NCBI RefSeq assembly: GCF_035605935.1
Contig: NZ_DATNGK010000153.1
Location: forward strand, 14,354-78,353
Length of the DNA: 64,000 nt
Origin: Actinocrinis sp035605935
Lineage (GTDB): Bacteria > Actinomycetota > Actinomycetes > Streptomycetales > Catenulisporaceae
Direction of reading: 5' to 3'
Positions within the stretch are counted from its first letter, which is position 1. Every line of letters starts with the position of its first letter. The notes beneath the pieces were generated by a model. The model worked only from the letters and a program-made list of their open reading frames with translations. It was not told the DNA's origin and made no database searches. The position numbers were made by a program, and so were the translations under genes. Shown here one piece after another: positions 8,834 through 18,212 of the stretch.

Positions 8834-9166
8834 GTGACGCAGCCAGGTCTCGTTCCGGCGGCTGACCCCGACGCGCCGGCGTACGTCCGCAGGGTGCTCG
8901 CGGTAGTGCAGTCCATTCCGCGTGGCAAGGTGATGACTTACGGTGACATCGCAGAATACCTGGAGGACGGCGGCGCGCGGCAGGTCGGAGCGGTGATGTC
9001 CCGGCACGGCAGCGGGGTGCCGTGGTGGCGGGTGGTCAACGCCTCGGGGGTGCTGCCGCCGCAGTTGCGCGGCGAGGCGGCGCAGCACTACGCGGAGGAA
9101 GGCACGCCGTATGACAACTCTCGCGAACGGGTGAATTTGCGGACAGCTCGCTGGGATGGACGCTGA
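8834..9166 (+). CDS. Alkyltransferase-like (ATL) MGMT-family DNA-binding protein
   Basis: Short protein (110 residues) with the DNA-binding half of O6-alkylguanine transferases: IPRGKVMTYGDIAEYLE and the Arg-finger region ARQVGAVMSRHGSG. The active-site motif PCHR reads PWWRVV here, so the alkyl-accepting cysteine is replaced by tryptophan. Such ATLs bind alkylated guanine and recruit nucleotide excision repair instead of reversing damage. The GTG start is preceded by GAGGG about 7 bases away; the longer open frame to 8648 is unlikely. It is the counterpart of Rv3204 and stands just before the AdnAB recombination nuclease genes. Confidence 0.9.
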   Translation: MTQPGLVPAADPDAPAYVRRVLAVVQSIPRGKVMTYGDIAEYLEDGGARQVGAVMSRHGSGVPWWRVVNASGVLPPQLRGEAAQHYAEEGTPYDNSRERVNLRTARWDGR

Positions 9167-9183
9167 AATCCGCGTCACACTAG

Positions 9184-9192
9184 TTATCCACA
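9184..9192 (+). promoter_or_regulatory. Perfect DnaA box upstream of adnA
   Basis: TTATCCACA, the classical DnaA-box consensus, lies alone in the 143-base gap between the ATL gene and adnA. It is 24 bases upstream of the DNA-damage promoter described next. A single box may be chance. Confidence 0.45.
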
Positions 9193-9215
9193 ACCTCTTT
9201 CCGAGTTTGCCGCTG

Positions 9216-9238
9216 TTGTCGGCGGTTTGTGCTGTCAT
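9216..9238 (+). promoter_or_regulatory. Probable PafBC-type (RecA-NDp) DNA-damage promoter of adnA
   Basis: TTGTCGGCGG at 9216-9225 matches the LexA-independent damage promoter TTGTCRGTGG at 9 of 10 positions. Seven bases later comes TGTCAT at the -10 position (consensus TAnnnT). Spacing is as in mycobacterial recA P1. Transcription would start near 9246, about 65 bases before the adnA ATG. Confidence 0.6.
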
Positions 9239-9309
9239 GGCCAATGTCGGTCCCTGGCGAAGAACGGATCGGCCTCGGCTGGCGGGAACGGAAGGAGGTG
9301 CGGTCAGCG

Positions 9310-12300
9310 ATGAGTAATCCCGCGGCATCGCGATCGGCCGCGCCGTTCCGTCTGCTGAGCCCGCCTTTGGCCTATCCGAGCGGCGGCCTGCGGCTTGATG
9401 AGCGGCAGCGCCGGGTCGTCGAGCACCGCGGCGGACCGCTGCTGGTGCTGGCCGGGCCGGGCACCGGGAAGACGACGACGCTGGTCGAAGCGGTGCTGGA
9501 TCGCACCAGGGGGCCGGACGCGCTGAGCGCCGACGAGATCCTTGTGCTCACCTTCAGCCGCGCGGCCGCCGCCGAGCTGCGCGACCGGATCGGCGCGCGC
9601 CTGATTCCCGGGGCGGGCGCGCCGACCGCGACCACCTTCCACTCGTTCTGCTTCGGACTGGTCGGCCAGTATCAGGAGCCGGAGCTGTTCGGCGACCCGT
9701 TGCGGCTGCTCTCCGGGCCGGAGCAGGACGTGGTGATCCGGGAGCTGGTGCGCGGCACGATCGAGGTCGGCGGCTGGGGACCCGGACCCGGCGGCTGGCC
9801 GCAGTCGCTGCGGGCCGCGCTGGGCACTCGTGGCTTTGCCGAGGAGCTGCGAGCGGTCCTGCTGCGCGCCCGCGACCTGGGTCTGGATCCCGAGGATCTG
9901 GCCGACTTCGCCGCGCGGGCGGATCGGGCCGACTGGCGGGCGGCCGCGCGCTTCTATGCCGAGTATCTGGACGTCGCCGACGCCCGGGGCGTGCTCGACT
10001 ACACCGAACTGGTGCACCGCGCGGTGCTGCTCAGCGAGACGGACGAGGTCCGCGAGCTGCTGCGCCGCAGGTATCGCGCGGTCTTCGTCGATGAGTACCA
10101 GGACACTGACTCCGCTCAGGTGCGGCTGCTCAAGGCGCTTGCCGGAGAGGGGCGCGACCTCGTCGCGGTCGGCGATCCGGACCAGTCGATCTACGCGTTC
10201 CGAGGCGCGGACCTTGGCGGCATCCTGGACTTCCCCGAGGCGTTCCGCCGCCGCGACGGCAGCGCCGCCGAGATCGTCGTGCTGCAGAACAGCCGGCGCG
10301 CCGGGCCGACGCTGCTCAAGGCCTCCCGGCAGGTCGCCAAGCGCATACCGATCGCTCGGCTGCCGGCCGAACAGGTTCGGGAGCACCGGGAGCTGACCGC
10401 GGTGGAAGCCGAGGCGGCTTCGGAACCCGCGCAGTCGACTGCGCTGCGGAACAACCCGTACGGCGTCGGCCGAGTCGAGGCGATCATCTTCCCCGACGAG
10501 GCGGCCGAACTGGCCACGCTCGCGGACCTGCTGCGGCGCGCGCACCTGGAGCATGGCGTGCTGTGGGAGGACATGGCGGTGCTGGTGCGTGACGGCCAGC
10601 AGTTGGCTCCAGTGCGCCGCGCGCTGCTGTCGGCGAACGTTCCGGCCGAGGTGCTGGGCGACGATCTGCCGCTGGCCCAGGAACCCGCGGTCGCCACGCT
10701 GCTGACCGCGCTGCGCTGCGCCGCGGAACCCGCCGCGCTCACGCCGGACACCGCCCGCGAACTGCTGATGGGCCCGCTCGGCGGCATGGACAGCGGTGAC
10801 CTGCGGCGCCTTGGCCGGGCGCTGCGCGCGGAGGAACAGGCCGCGCTCGCGGCGGCGCGCAGACGACGCAGCCAAGCCGTGGCCGGCGAGGCGGAAAGTG
10901 CCGCGCTCGCAGAGCCTGACGAGGCATCAGCCGCCGCCGCGTCCGGTCCGGTGGACGAGAGCGCAAGCGGCGACGCGTCGCCGGTTGATGCGGGTCTCGC
11001 TGACGGCGCGCAGGTCGCGGATCCCGTCGCGGCCGCAGATGCCGAGTCGCTCCCCTCCACCTCACTTGAGCCTGCCGACGCAGCAGATTTGGTGCCCGCC
11101 GCGCGTCCGGCCGAGCACCTGATCCGCGAAGCCGTCGCGGATCCCCGACTGCTCGTCACGCTCGACCCACAGGTCGCCGGCCCGGCTCTGGTCGTCGCTC
11201 GCCTGCTGCAAGCCGCGCAACACCAGCTCGCCGAAGGCGGCGTCGTCGAGGACGCCCTGTGGCTGCTGTGGAATGGTGACGCGCGCGCCCGACCACCAAT
11301 GCGCACCGGCTGGCCTGAGCGGCTGCGGCGCTCCGTCGAGCGTGGCGGTTCGGCCGGTCGGCTCGCGGATCGCGACCTTGACGCGGTCATCGCCCTGTTC
11401 GCGCAAGCCGCACGCGCCCAGGAGCGGACCGGGTACGTCGGCGTGACCGACTTCATCAGCGGTCTTCAGGCGCAGGCGATAGCGGCCGACACACTCGCCG
11501 CAAAGGCGTCGCGAGGTGGCGCGGTGCAGGTGCTCACCGCGCACCGGTCAAAGGGCTTGGAGTGGCGTCTCGTCGTGGTCGCCGGTGTTCAAGAAGGGTT
11601 GTGGCCGGACCTGCGGCGGCGCGGGTCGCTACTGGAACCGGACCGCATCGGTCGCAGCGGACTGGCCGAACCGCTTTCGCCGGCCGCCATACTCGCGGAG
11701 GAACGCCGGCTGTTCTACGTCGCGATCACGCGCGCTCGTGAGCGACTGATCGTCACTGCCGTCGACGGCGAGGACGAGGATGGCCAGACGCCGTCGCGGT
11801 TTCTGCGCGAACTGGGTGTCGAGGTACGTCAGTCGGTGGGGATCCGGCGTCGCCGTCCGCTCAATCTCGCGGCCCTCATCGCCGAGTTGCGCCGCTGCGC
11901 TACCGATCCGGCCGCGCACCCGCGGCTGCGCGCGGAGGCGATCCGCCGCCTGGCCCGGCTCGCCGCGGCGACCGCGCCGGACGGGGCGCGCCTGGTGCCG
12001 AACGCGCATCCGCGCCAATGGTGGGGTCTCTATGACTACACCGAGAACGATTCGCCGATCGCCGATCCGGCTGCCGCGGTGCCGCTCTCGGCGAGCGCGG
12101 TCGGCGCCCTCGATGCGTGCGGCCTGCGCTGGTTTCTCGAACACCAGGCCTCGGCGAAGGAACCGTCCACCGATGCTCAGGGCATCGGCGTGCTCTTCCA
12201 CGCACTCGCGGAGGAGGTGGCGGTCGGAAAGACGAAGGCCGACATCGATGTTCTGATGGACCGGCTCGATCGGGTCTGGGACACCTTGCCTTTCGATGCT

Positions 12301-13005
12301 CCGTGGAAGTCCGAGCAGGAGAAGCGCGCAGCGCGCCGAGCGCTGGAGCGCTTCCTCGTCTGGCATGACGGCCGCGCCGACGGCCGGGTCGTGGCCGCGG
12401 CGGAGCACGAGTTCGACCAATCGCTCACCATCGGCGGCGTGCCAGTGCGGCTGCGCGGGGCGATCGACCGGATCGAGACGGACGCGGAAAACCGGGTCTA
12501 CCTCGTGGACTTCAAGACCTCGGTCAATCCGAAGACGAAGGCGGAGGCGGCGAAGGACCCGCAGCTTGGCGTATACCAGTTGGTCGTCGAGGCCGGGGCG
12601 TTCACGGCGACTGCACGCTCCGATGAAGCAGAGCCCGATCAAGCAGGGTTCGATGATCCAGAGCTCGGCGAATCAGAGCTAGGGGAATCAGAGCTAGGGG
12701 AATCGGAGCTTGTTGGATCACAGGGCAGCGAAACGCAGCGCGCGCAGTCAGAAACCGCGACGGTCGCCCAAGCGGAACTCGTCTATCCACGCGACCGCAG
12801 CGATTCGCCGGGCCCGACTGTGCTGGTCCAGCCGAGCCACAACACGCAGGCCGATCCGGAGTGGGCGGCCAGGTTGGTCGCTGAGGTCGCGCAGCGCGTA
12901 CTTGATGAGCGCTTCCACGCCTATGGCAACAGCAGCGCGTGCAGCATCTGCCGCCTGAAGAAGGCCTGCCCGAAGCAGCCGCAGGGCCGGGAGTTGCCGA
13001 CATGA
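9310..13005 (+). CDS. adnA: AdnA subunit of the AdnAB helicase-nuclease
   Basis: UvrD-like motor fused to a RecB-like nuclease; with AdnB it resects double-strand breaks. Walker A is AGPGTGKTTT (about residue 52), Walker B/motif II is VDEYQDTD, and motif VI lies near VAITRARERL. The nuclease domain shows GAIDRI and VDFKTS. A cysteine near residue 937 (DACGLRW) and the C-terminal CSICRLKKAC fit an AddB-type iron-sulfur staple. The protein is 1231 residues, longer than usual because of an Ala/Glu-rich insert (about 520-600) and a Glu-Ser-Leu-Gly repeat near 1120. The ATG at 9310 follows AAGGAGG by about 11 bases. The stop overlaps the adnB start as ATGA, so the two are translationally coupled. 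Confidence 0.92.
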   Translation: MSNPAASRSAAPFRLLSPPLAYPSGGLRLDERQRRVVEHRGGPLLVLAGPGTGKTTTLVEAVLDRTRGPDALSADEILVLTFSRAAAAELRDRIGARLIPGAGAPTATTFHSFCFGLVGQYQEPELFGDPLRLLSGPEQDVVIRELVRGTIEVGGWGPGPGGWPQSLRAALGTRGFAEELRAVLLRARDLGLDPEDLADFAARADRADWRAAARFYAEYLDVADARGVLDYTELVHRAVLLSETDEVRELLRRRYRAVFVDEYQDTDSAQVRLLKALAGEGRDLVAVGDPDQSIYAFRGADLGGILDFPEAFRRRDGSAAEIVVLQNSRRAGPTLLKASRQVAKRIPIARLPAEQVREHRELTAVEAEAASEPAQSTALRNNPYGVGRVEAIIFPDEAAELATLADLLRRAHLEHGVLWEDMAVLVRDGQQLAPVRRALLSANVPAEVLGDDLPLAQEPAVATLLTALRCAAEPAALTPDTARELLMGPLGGMDSGDLRRLGRALRAEEQAALAAARRRRSQAVAGEAESAALAEPDEASAAAASGPVDESASGDASPVDAGLADGAQVADPVAAADAESLPSTSLEPADAADLVPAARPAEHLIREAVADPRLLVTLDPQVAGPALVVARLLQAAQHQLAEGGVVEDALWLLWNGDARARPPMRTGWPERLRRSVERGGSAGRLADRDLDAVIALFAQAARAQERTGYVGVTDFISGLQAQAIAADTLAAKASRGGAVQVLTAHRSKGLEWRLVVVAGVQEGLWPDLRRRGSLLEPDRIGRSGLAEPLSPAAILAEERRLFYVAITRARERLIVTAVDGEDEDGQTPSRFLRELGVEVRQSVGIRRRRPLNLAALIAELRRCATDPAAHPRLRAEAIRRLARLAAATAPDGARLVPNAHPRQWWGLYDYTENDSPIADPAAAVPLSASAVGALDACGLRWFLEHQASAKEPSTDAQGIGVLFHALAEEVAVGKTKADIDVLMDRLDRVWDTLPFDAPWKSEQEKRAARRALERFLVWHDGRADGRVVAAAEHEFDQSLTIGGVPVRLRGAIDRIETDAENRVYLVDFKTSVNPKTKAEAAKDPQLGVYQLVVEAGAFTATARSDEAEPDQAGFDDPELGESELGESELGESELVGSQGSETQRAQSETATVAQAELVYPRDRSDSPGPTVLVQPSHNTQADPEWAARLVAEVAQRVLDERFHAYGNSSACSICRLKKACPKQPQGRELPT
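12661..12720 (+). repeat. Four 15-bp in-frame tandem repeats in adnA
   Basis: Units at 12661, 12676, 12691 and 12706 share the pattern GAGCTNGGNGAATCN, with the two central copies identical except for the last base. They encode Glu-Leu-Gly-Glu-Ser repeats between the nuclease Lys motif and the C-terminal cysteine cluster, in a stretch likely to be a flexible loop. Confidence 0.85.
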
Positions 13006-16000
13006 GCGGGGAGTGGACGCCGTCGCGGGATGACGACCCGTATGACCCTCATGCCCCGTACGACTCGGGTGACGACACGTGGGGCGCGCAGGAGCAGCGT
13101 TCCACGAACCAGCGCATTGAGACGCCACGCGACCTCGCGCGTGTCCTCGGCGTGCCGTACACCGAGGAACAGCTCTCGGCGATCACCGCACCACTCGAAC
13201 CCGGCGTGATCGTGGCCGGCGCGGGCTCGGGAAAGACCACGGTCATGGCCGCGCGCGTGGTCTGGCTCGTCGCCACCGGATGGGTCGGCCCAGGCGAGGT
13301 ACTCGGCCTGACCTTCACCAACAAGGCCGCCGCCGAGCTGCGTGAGCGGGTACGAACGGCGCTTGCCGCCGCGGGCTTCGGCGCAGCCCAAGAATCCGAC
13401 TTCAAAGATCCGAGCCCCGAGCCGGCGCCGGACGAGCTGGGCGAACCGGTCATCTCCACGTATCACGCCTATGCCGACCGGCTCATCAAGGAGCACGGCC
13501 TGCGGCTCGGCCTCGAACCTTCGACCCGGCTGCTCGCCGACGCCAGCAGATACACCCTCGCCGCGCGCGTGGTGCGCAACGCGACCGGACCGTTCGACGC
13601 GCTACGCGGCAGCATCAGCAACATCACTCGCGACCTGATCGACCTCGACGCGGAGCTGTCCGAGCACGTGGTCGGCTTGGCACGGCTGGCCGAGTTCGAC
13701 CGGGCCTTCGCCGACGCCGCCGAGCTGTACCGCGACCCGGTCACCGGCAAGTCGATCAGGGCCGTCAACCGGCGCACCAACAAGCGCGGCGCGATCTACG
13801 AGCGCTATCTCGACGCGGCGGTCAAGGCCAGGGAGCGCGGCGAACTGCTCACCTTGGTCGAGGAATACCGCAAGCTCAAGGCGAGCCGCGACCTGATGGA
13901 CTTCGGCGACCAGATGGCCATCGGCACCCGGCTGGCCGAGGAGGCGCCCGAGGTCGGCGCGATCGAACGCGGCAAATACCGGGTGATCCTGCTCGATGAG
14001 TATCAGGACACCTCGGTCGCGCAACGCCGCATGCTCAGTGCGCTGTTCAGCGGCCCCGATCCGGAGCGCGGGCTTGGCCAGGCCGTCACCGCGGTCGGCG
14101 ATCCGTGCCAGTCCATCTACGGCTGGCGCGGCGCCTCCGCGGCGAACATCGACCAGTTCCCTGAGCACTTCCCGCGCGCGGACGGCCGACCGGCGCGCGT
14201 TTACCCGCTGACCGAGAACCGCCGCAGCGGCGGCCGGCTGCTGGCCTTCGCCAATGAGCAGTCGGTGCCGCTACGGCAGTTCCACGACTCGGTGCGCCGG
14301 CTTGAACCAGCGGCGGAGAAAGCAGGCCTCGGATACGCGGTGGCCGCGCTGCTGCCGACCTACGCCGAGGAAGTGCGCTGGCTGGCCGACCAGATCCAGG
14401 ACCTGGACGGCCAGGTTCCATGGTCGCAGGTCGCGGTGCTGGTCAGAAAGGGAGACCACATCCCCGAGCTCTACGCCGAGCTGCACGGCCGCGGCGTTCC
14501 GGTCGAGGTCGTTGGCCTCTCCGGTCTGCTCGACCTGCCCGAGGTCGCGGATCTCGTCGCGATGCTCGACGTGCTCGACGACCCGATCGCCAACGCCTCG
14601 CTGGTCCGGCTGCTGGCCGGGCCGCGCTGGCGAATCGGACCGCGTGACCTGGCGCTGCTCGGCAAGCGCGCGAGGGAGCTGGTGCGGGTCCCGGCGCAAC
14701 CCGGCGCGAGCGCGCTGGACCAGGCGGCGGCGAACAGCGACCCGACCGACGTCGTTTCGCTCAGCGACGCTCTCGCGGACCCGGGCGGCGAACTGCCCTA
14801 CTCGACCGAGGCGCGGCAACGCTTCGCCCGTTTCGCCGCCGAAATCCGCAGGCTGCGCCGCAGCCTGTCCGAACCCGTACTCGATGTGCTGCACCGCATC
14901 TTGCAGGAGACCGGCCTCGAGGTGGAGATCGCCGCCTCACCGGCTGCGTTCCGGCAGCGCTGTGCCGACACGGTCGGCGCGTTCCTTCATGTCGCGGGCG
15001 CCTTCTCCGGGCTGGAGGGGGAGCACTCCGCCACCGCGTTCCGCGCCTTTCTGCGAGCGAGCGCGGAACATGAACGCGGCCTGGACATCGACCTGCCGCC
15101 GACCGCGGCGCAGACCGTCAAGATCTTGACGATGCACAAGGCCAAGGGGCTGGAGTGGGAAGTCGTGGTCGTCCCGCACCAGCACGAGGAGCCGGCCAAG
15201 ATCGACAAGTGGACGGCAAAGCGTTCAAAGCTGCCCCATGAGCTGCGCGGCGACCCGATGCCGCTGCTCGGACCGGAGCGCGACAAGGCCGACTTCGAGG
15301 ACTTCGATGCACAGATGCGCGAGCATGCCGAGCTCGAAAGTCAGCGGCTCAACTACGTCACGCTGACTCGGGCCAAGTCGCGCCTGATCGTCTCGAGTCA
15401 TCGGTGGGGTCCGACGCAGACGACGCCGCGCAAGCCGAACGCGATGCTCACCGCGCTGCACGAGCACTGCGTCGGCGATCCGGCGAACGGTGAGGTAGCG
15501 GTTTGGGCGCCGCCGCCTGATAAGGAGGAAAGTAATCCGGCGCTGGCTGCGGCGCGCGAGTTGGCGTGGCCGCCGGACGTGAACGGCGAGACGAGGGACC
15601 GGCGGAGGCAAGCGGCTGAGGCGGTGCTGGCCGAGCTGCGCGCGATGCGGGAGGCGCAGGCGGGCGCAGATGCGCGCGGGGAGGCGGATGCGGGTTCCGC
15701 GCACGAATCAGGCTCCGAGCCTGCCGCGGGCGATCTGGCGCGCCGATCGACGCAGGAACTGTCGCGCGAGCGGCACGACGCCGGTGACGCATCGCAGCGG
15801 TCTGCCGGCGAGCTGCCGCCGGAGTCGCGCGCCACGATCGCCAGTTGGGACGCCGACATCGAGGCCTTGCTCGGTGAGCTGGAACGGGCACATCAAGTGC
15901 GCTTCGACGTCCCGATGCCGCGCACTCTGTCCGCGACCCGACTGGTGTCGTACGCGGCCGACCCGGACGCCTTCGCCGAGGAGCTGTTCCGCCCGATGCC

Positions 16001-16502
16001 GCGCCCACCGGCCCCACAAGCGCGTCGCGGCACCGAGTTCCACGCCTGGGTCGAGCGCCGCTTCGGTCAGCAGGCCCTCTTCGGCGAGGACGAACTCGAC
16101 CTGCTCGCCGAGGACGAGGAGATCGACGGGCACGAAGATCTGGCCGAGCTGCAAGCGGCGTTCCTGCGCACCCCCTATGCGAACCGTGAGCCCTACCGGG
16201 TCGAAGCACCCTTCCAATTGGTGCTCGGCGGTCACATAGTGCGCGGCCGCATCGATGCTGTCTACCGCGAACCGGATGGCACATACGAGGTCGTCGACTG
16301 GAAGACCAACCGCGCGGCGAACGCCGATCCGCTCCAGCTCGCCATCTACCGGCTCGCCTGGGCCGAGCTGACCGCGGTGCCGATCGAGCAGGTGAGTGCC
16401 GCCTTCCTCTATGTGCGCACCGGGCTGATTCAGCGACCTGACGATCTTCCCGATCGCGCGGGGCTGGAACGGCTGCTCGCGGCTCGAACCGGACCGAGCT
16501 GA
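13002..16502 (+). CDS. adnB: AdnB subunit of the AdnAB helicase-nuclease
   Basis: Second subunit of the heterodimeric resection motor-nuclease (1166 residues). An acidic N-terminal tail precedes the UvrD-type motor: Walker A AGAGSGKTTV (about residue 75), motif II LLDEYQDTS, motif III GWRGASAANID and motif VI YVTLTRAKSR. The RecB-like nuclease core near the C-terminus has GRIDAVY and VDWKTN with a conserved Gln in LQLAIYR. Both subunits keep intact Walker motifs and nuclease residues here. A disordered Ala/Glu/Ser insert lies between motor and nuclease (about 885-950). It starts within the adnA stop codon. Downstream, the CGGCGCCGG-type inverted repeats around 16504-16547 may terminate the operon. 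Confidence 0.92.
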   Translation: MSGEWTPSRDDDPYDPHAPYDSGDDTWGAQEQRSTNQRIETPRDLARVLGVPYTEEQLSAITAPLEPGVIVAGAGSGKTTVMAARVVWLVATGWVGPGEVLGLTFTNKAAAELRERVRTALAAAGFGAAQESDFKDPSPEPAPDELGEPVISTYHAYADRLIKEHGLRLGLEPSTRLLADASRYTLAARVVRNATGPFDALRGSISNITRDLIDLDAELSEHVVGLARLAEFDRAFADAAELYRDPVTGKSIRAVNRRTNKRGAIYERYLDAAVKARERGELLTLVEEYRKLKASRDLMDFGDQMAIGTRLAEEAPEVGAIERGKYRVILLDEYQDTSVAQRRMLSALFSGPDPERGLGQAVTAVGDPCQSIYGWRGASAANIDQFPEHFPRADGRPARVYPLTENRRSGGRLLAFANEQSVPLRQFHDSVRRLEPAAEKAGLGYAVAALLPTYAEEVRWLADQIQDLDGQVPWSQVAVLVRKGDHIPELYAELHGRGVPVEVVGLSGLLDLPEVADLVAMLDVLDDPIANASLVRLLAGPRWRIGPRDLALLGKRARELVRVPAQPGASALDQAAANSDPTDVVSLSDALADPGGELPYSTEARQRFARFAAEIRRLRRSLSEPVLDVLHRILQETGLEVEIAASPAAFRQRCADTVGAFLHVAGAFSGLEGEHSATAFRAFLRASAEHERGLDIDLPPTAAQTVKILTMHKAKGLEWEVVVVPHQHEEPAKIDKWTAKRSKLPHELRGDPMPLLGPERDKADFEDFDAQMREHAELESQRLNYVTLTRAKSRLIVSSHRWGPTQTTPRKPNAMLTALHEHCVGDPANGEVAVWAPPPDKEESNPALAAARELAWPPDVNGETRDRRRQAAEAVLAELRAMREAQAGADARGEADAGSAHESGSEPAAGDLARRSTQELSRERHDAGDASQRSAGELPPESRATIASWDADIEALLGELERAHQVRFDVPMPRTLSATRLVSYAADPDAFAEELFRPMPRPPAPQARRGTEFHAWVERRFGQQALFGEDELDLLAEDEEIDGHEDLAELQAAFLRTPYANREPYRVEAPFQLVLGGHIVRGRIDAVYREPDGTYEVVDWKTNRAANADPLQLAIYRLAWAELTAVPIEQVSAAFLYVRTGLIQRPDDLPDRAGLERLLAARTGPS

Positions 16503-16684
16503 CCCGGCGCCGGTCCAGCGGCATCGATTCAGCGGCGCCGGTTCCCATCCGGTTCTGTCGACCGCTGATCCGGCGCTGACCCGGCTCTGACTCGGCGCCG
16601 CTTCGGCTCCGACCGGCGTCGCGTCGTCCTGACAGCGTGCCCTGGGACCGAATTCGCATACGCACAGTGATCGCGGATCACGGT

Positions 16685-18049
16685 ATGGCGAAAGAGATGC
16701 GAACAGTATTGAATTCGTCACCGCAGGTCGCTGAAACGACGTACCCTGTCTTCACCGTGACCACCGCAACACACCTGGACCCCAGGCGTCCCGAGCGCAC
16801 AGAGGAAGCGCTACGCGCGCACGCCCACCCTGCGCGTAGGGCGCCGGTTTCGCGCGTCCCGCGCCGGGTCATGCGGATCGCCGTCTACGCGGCGCCAGCG
16901 TTGTGGGTGGCCTGCGTCGTGGCGCTGAGCCTGGCGCTGCAACTCGGCGTCCAACTGACGCCGCTGCTCGCCGCCGCGCCCGCCATCGCCTGCGCCGGAA
17001 CGGGACGCCGCCAGTGCATCGCGCTCGGCTGCGCCTGCGCGCTGCTCGCCCTGCTGCCTTTCCGGCCCGGCTCCGAGGAGTTCGGCGAACGGCTCGTGAT
17101 CGCGCCGACCATCCTCATCGTCACCTTCGCCACCTACCTCGTCGCCCAACGCAGGCTGCGCACGCAGCGCGCCTATGACGAGGTGCGGCAGATCGCGGAG
17201 GTGACTCAGCGGGTGCTGCTGCGTCCGGTGCCCGCGCGCGTCGGCCCGGTCGTGACGGCCGTGGAGTACCTGTCCGCGGCCAGCGGCGCGCAGATCGGCG
17301 GCGACTTCTACGAGATCATCGAGACTCCGTTCGGCGTGCGCGCGATCCTCGGCGACATGCGTGGCAACGGGCTCGACGCGGTGAGCGGAGCCTCCGCGCT
17401 GCTTGGTGCGTTCCGCGAGGCCGGCGCGGTCGAACCGGCTCTCGAAGCGGTGGCCGTACGGCTTGACGCAGCATTGGCCCGGCACGCTTCGGAGATACGA
17501 CGCGCGCAGCTCGCGCGGCTGACGCAGCCGCAGCTCGAACTCGGCGGTCAGGGCAAGGGAAAAGCGCAGGCGCACCGCGACGCGCACGCCGAGACCTGGG
17601 CCGAGGACTTCGCGACCGCGGTCCTCGTGCAGATCCCCTTCGGCGGTACCGGCGCGAGCCAGCCCGGCGCCCCGGACGCCGCCGAAGCGACACTCGTGCT
17701 GTGCGGGCATCCCTCTCCCTTCCTGGTGCACGGCACCGAGACGCGGCCCGTCGAGTCCGCCGCGTGCAGCCTTCCCCTGGGGCTCGGCTCGCTCGTCTCC
17801 GAGCCGTACGCCGCCACCGCGGTCACCGTGCCCTTCGGACCCGATGACGCGCTCGTGCTCTACACCGACGGCGTCTCCGACGCGCGTGCCCGCTGCGGCA
17901 CCTTCTTCCCGCTCGAATCGATGCTGCGCGGGGTGTGTGACCTGCCGCCGGACACGATCGCCGATTTCCTGCGCGGCCGGTTGCTCGAGCACATGCGCGG
18001 CGAGCTGAACGACGACGCCGCGCTGCTCGTGTTGCGCCGCGAGGCCTGA
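16685..18049 (+). CDS. Membrane-associated SpoIIE-type PP2C protein phosphatase
   Basis: Serine phosphatase of the kind that dephosphorylates anti-anti-sigma factors. An N-terminal membrane region (about 60-150) contains hydrophobic segments such as YAAPALWVACVVALSLAL and LVIAPTILIVTFATYLV. A SpoIIE domain follows, with SGAQIGGDFYE (metal Asp), LGDMRGNGLDA and LVLYTDGVSDAR before the terminal LNDDAALLVL; these are the conserved metal-binding aspartates. A Lys/Gln/His-rich linker interrupts the domain near 290. Starts at 16637, 16685 (ATG) or 16757 (GTG) are all open and none has a good ribosome site; I use the ATG. No anti-sigma partner lies beside it. Confidence 0.82.
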   Translation: MAKEMRTVLNSSPQVAETTYPVFTVTTATHLDPRRPERTEEALRAHAHPARRAPVSRVPRRVMRIAVYAAPALWVACVVALSLALQLGVQLTPLLAAAPAIACAGTGRRQCIALGCACALLALLPFRPGSEEFGERLVIAPTILIVTFATYLVAQRRLRTQRAYDEVRQIAEVTQRVLLRPVPARVGPVVTAVEYLSAASGAQIGGDFYEIIETPFGVRAILGDMRGNGLDAVSGASALLGAFREAGAVEPALEAVAVRLDAALARHASEIRRAQLARLTQPQLELGGQGKGKAQAHRDAHAETWAEDFATAVLVQIPFGGTGASQPGAPDAAEATLVLCGHPSPFLVHGTETRPVESAACSLPLGLGSLVSEPYAATAVTVPFGPDDALVLYTDGVSDARARCGTFFPLESMLRGVCDLPPDTIADFLRGRLLEHMRGELNDDAALLVLRREA

Positions 18050-18212
18050 AAGGTCACGCTCGGACCATCCAGATCTCCGGTCGCATCGCGAAACTCCCAT
18101 GCGGACGCACCGGAACGCCTGGTACAAACGGCGAAACGCAGCGCACAAGCCGCTGACGCCGCCAAAGCCGCCGGTCCGCCGCGAGAGCGCCCGCGCCCTG
18201 GAGTTGAGTCAC

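Noticed and set aside
8834..9166. Active O6-methylguanine DNA methyltransferase
   Set aside because: The acceptor cysteine is replaced by Trp, so it cannot perform transfer.
9304..10875. 523-residue minus-strand ORF over adnA
   Set aside because: Shadow frame with no recognisable domain.
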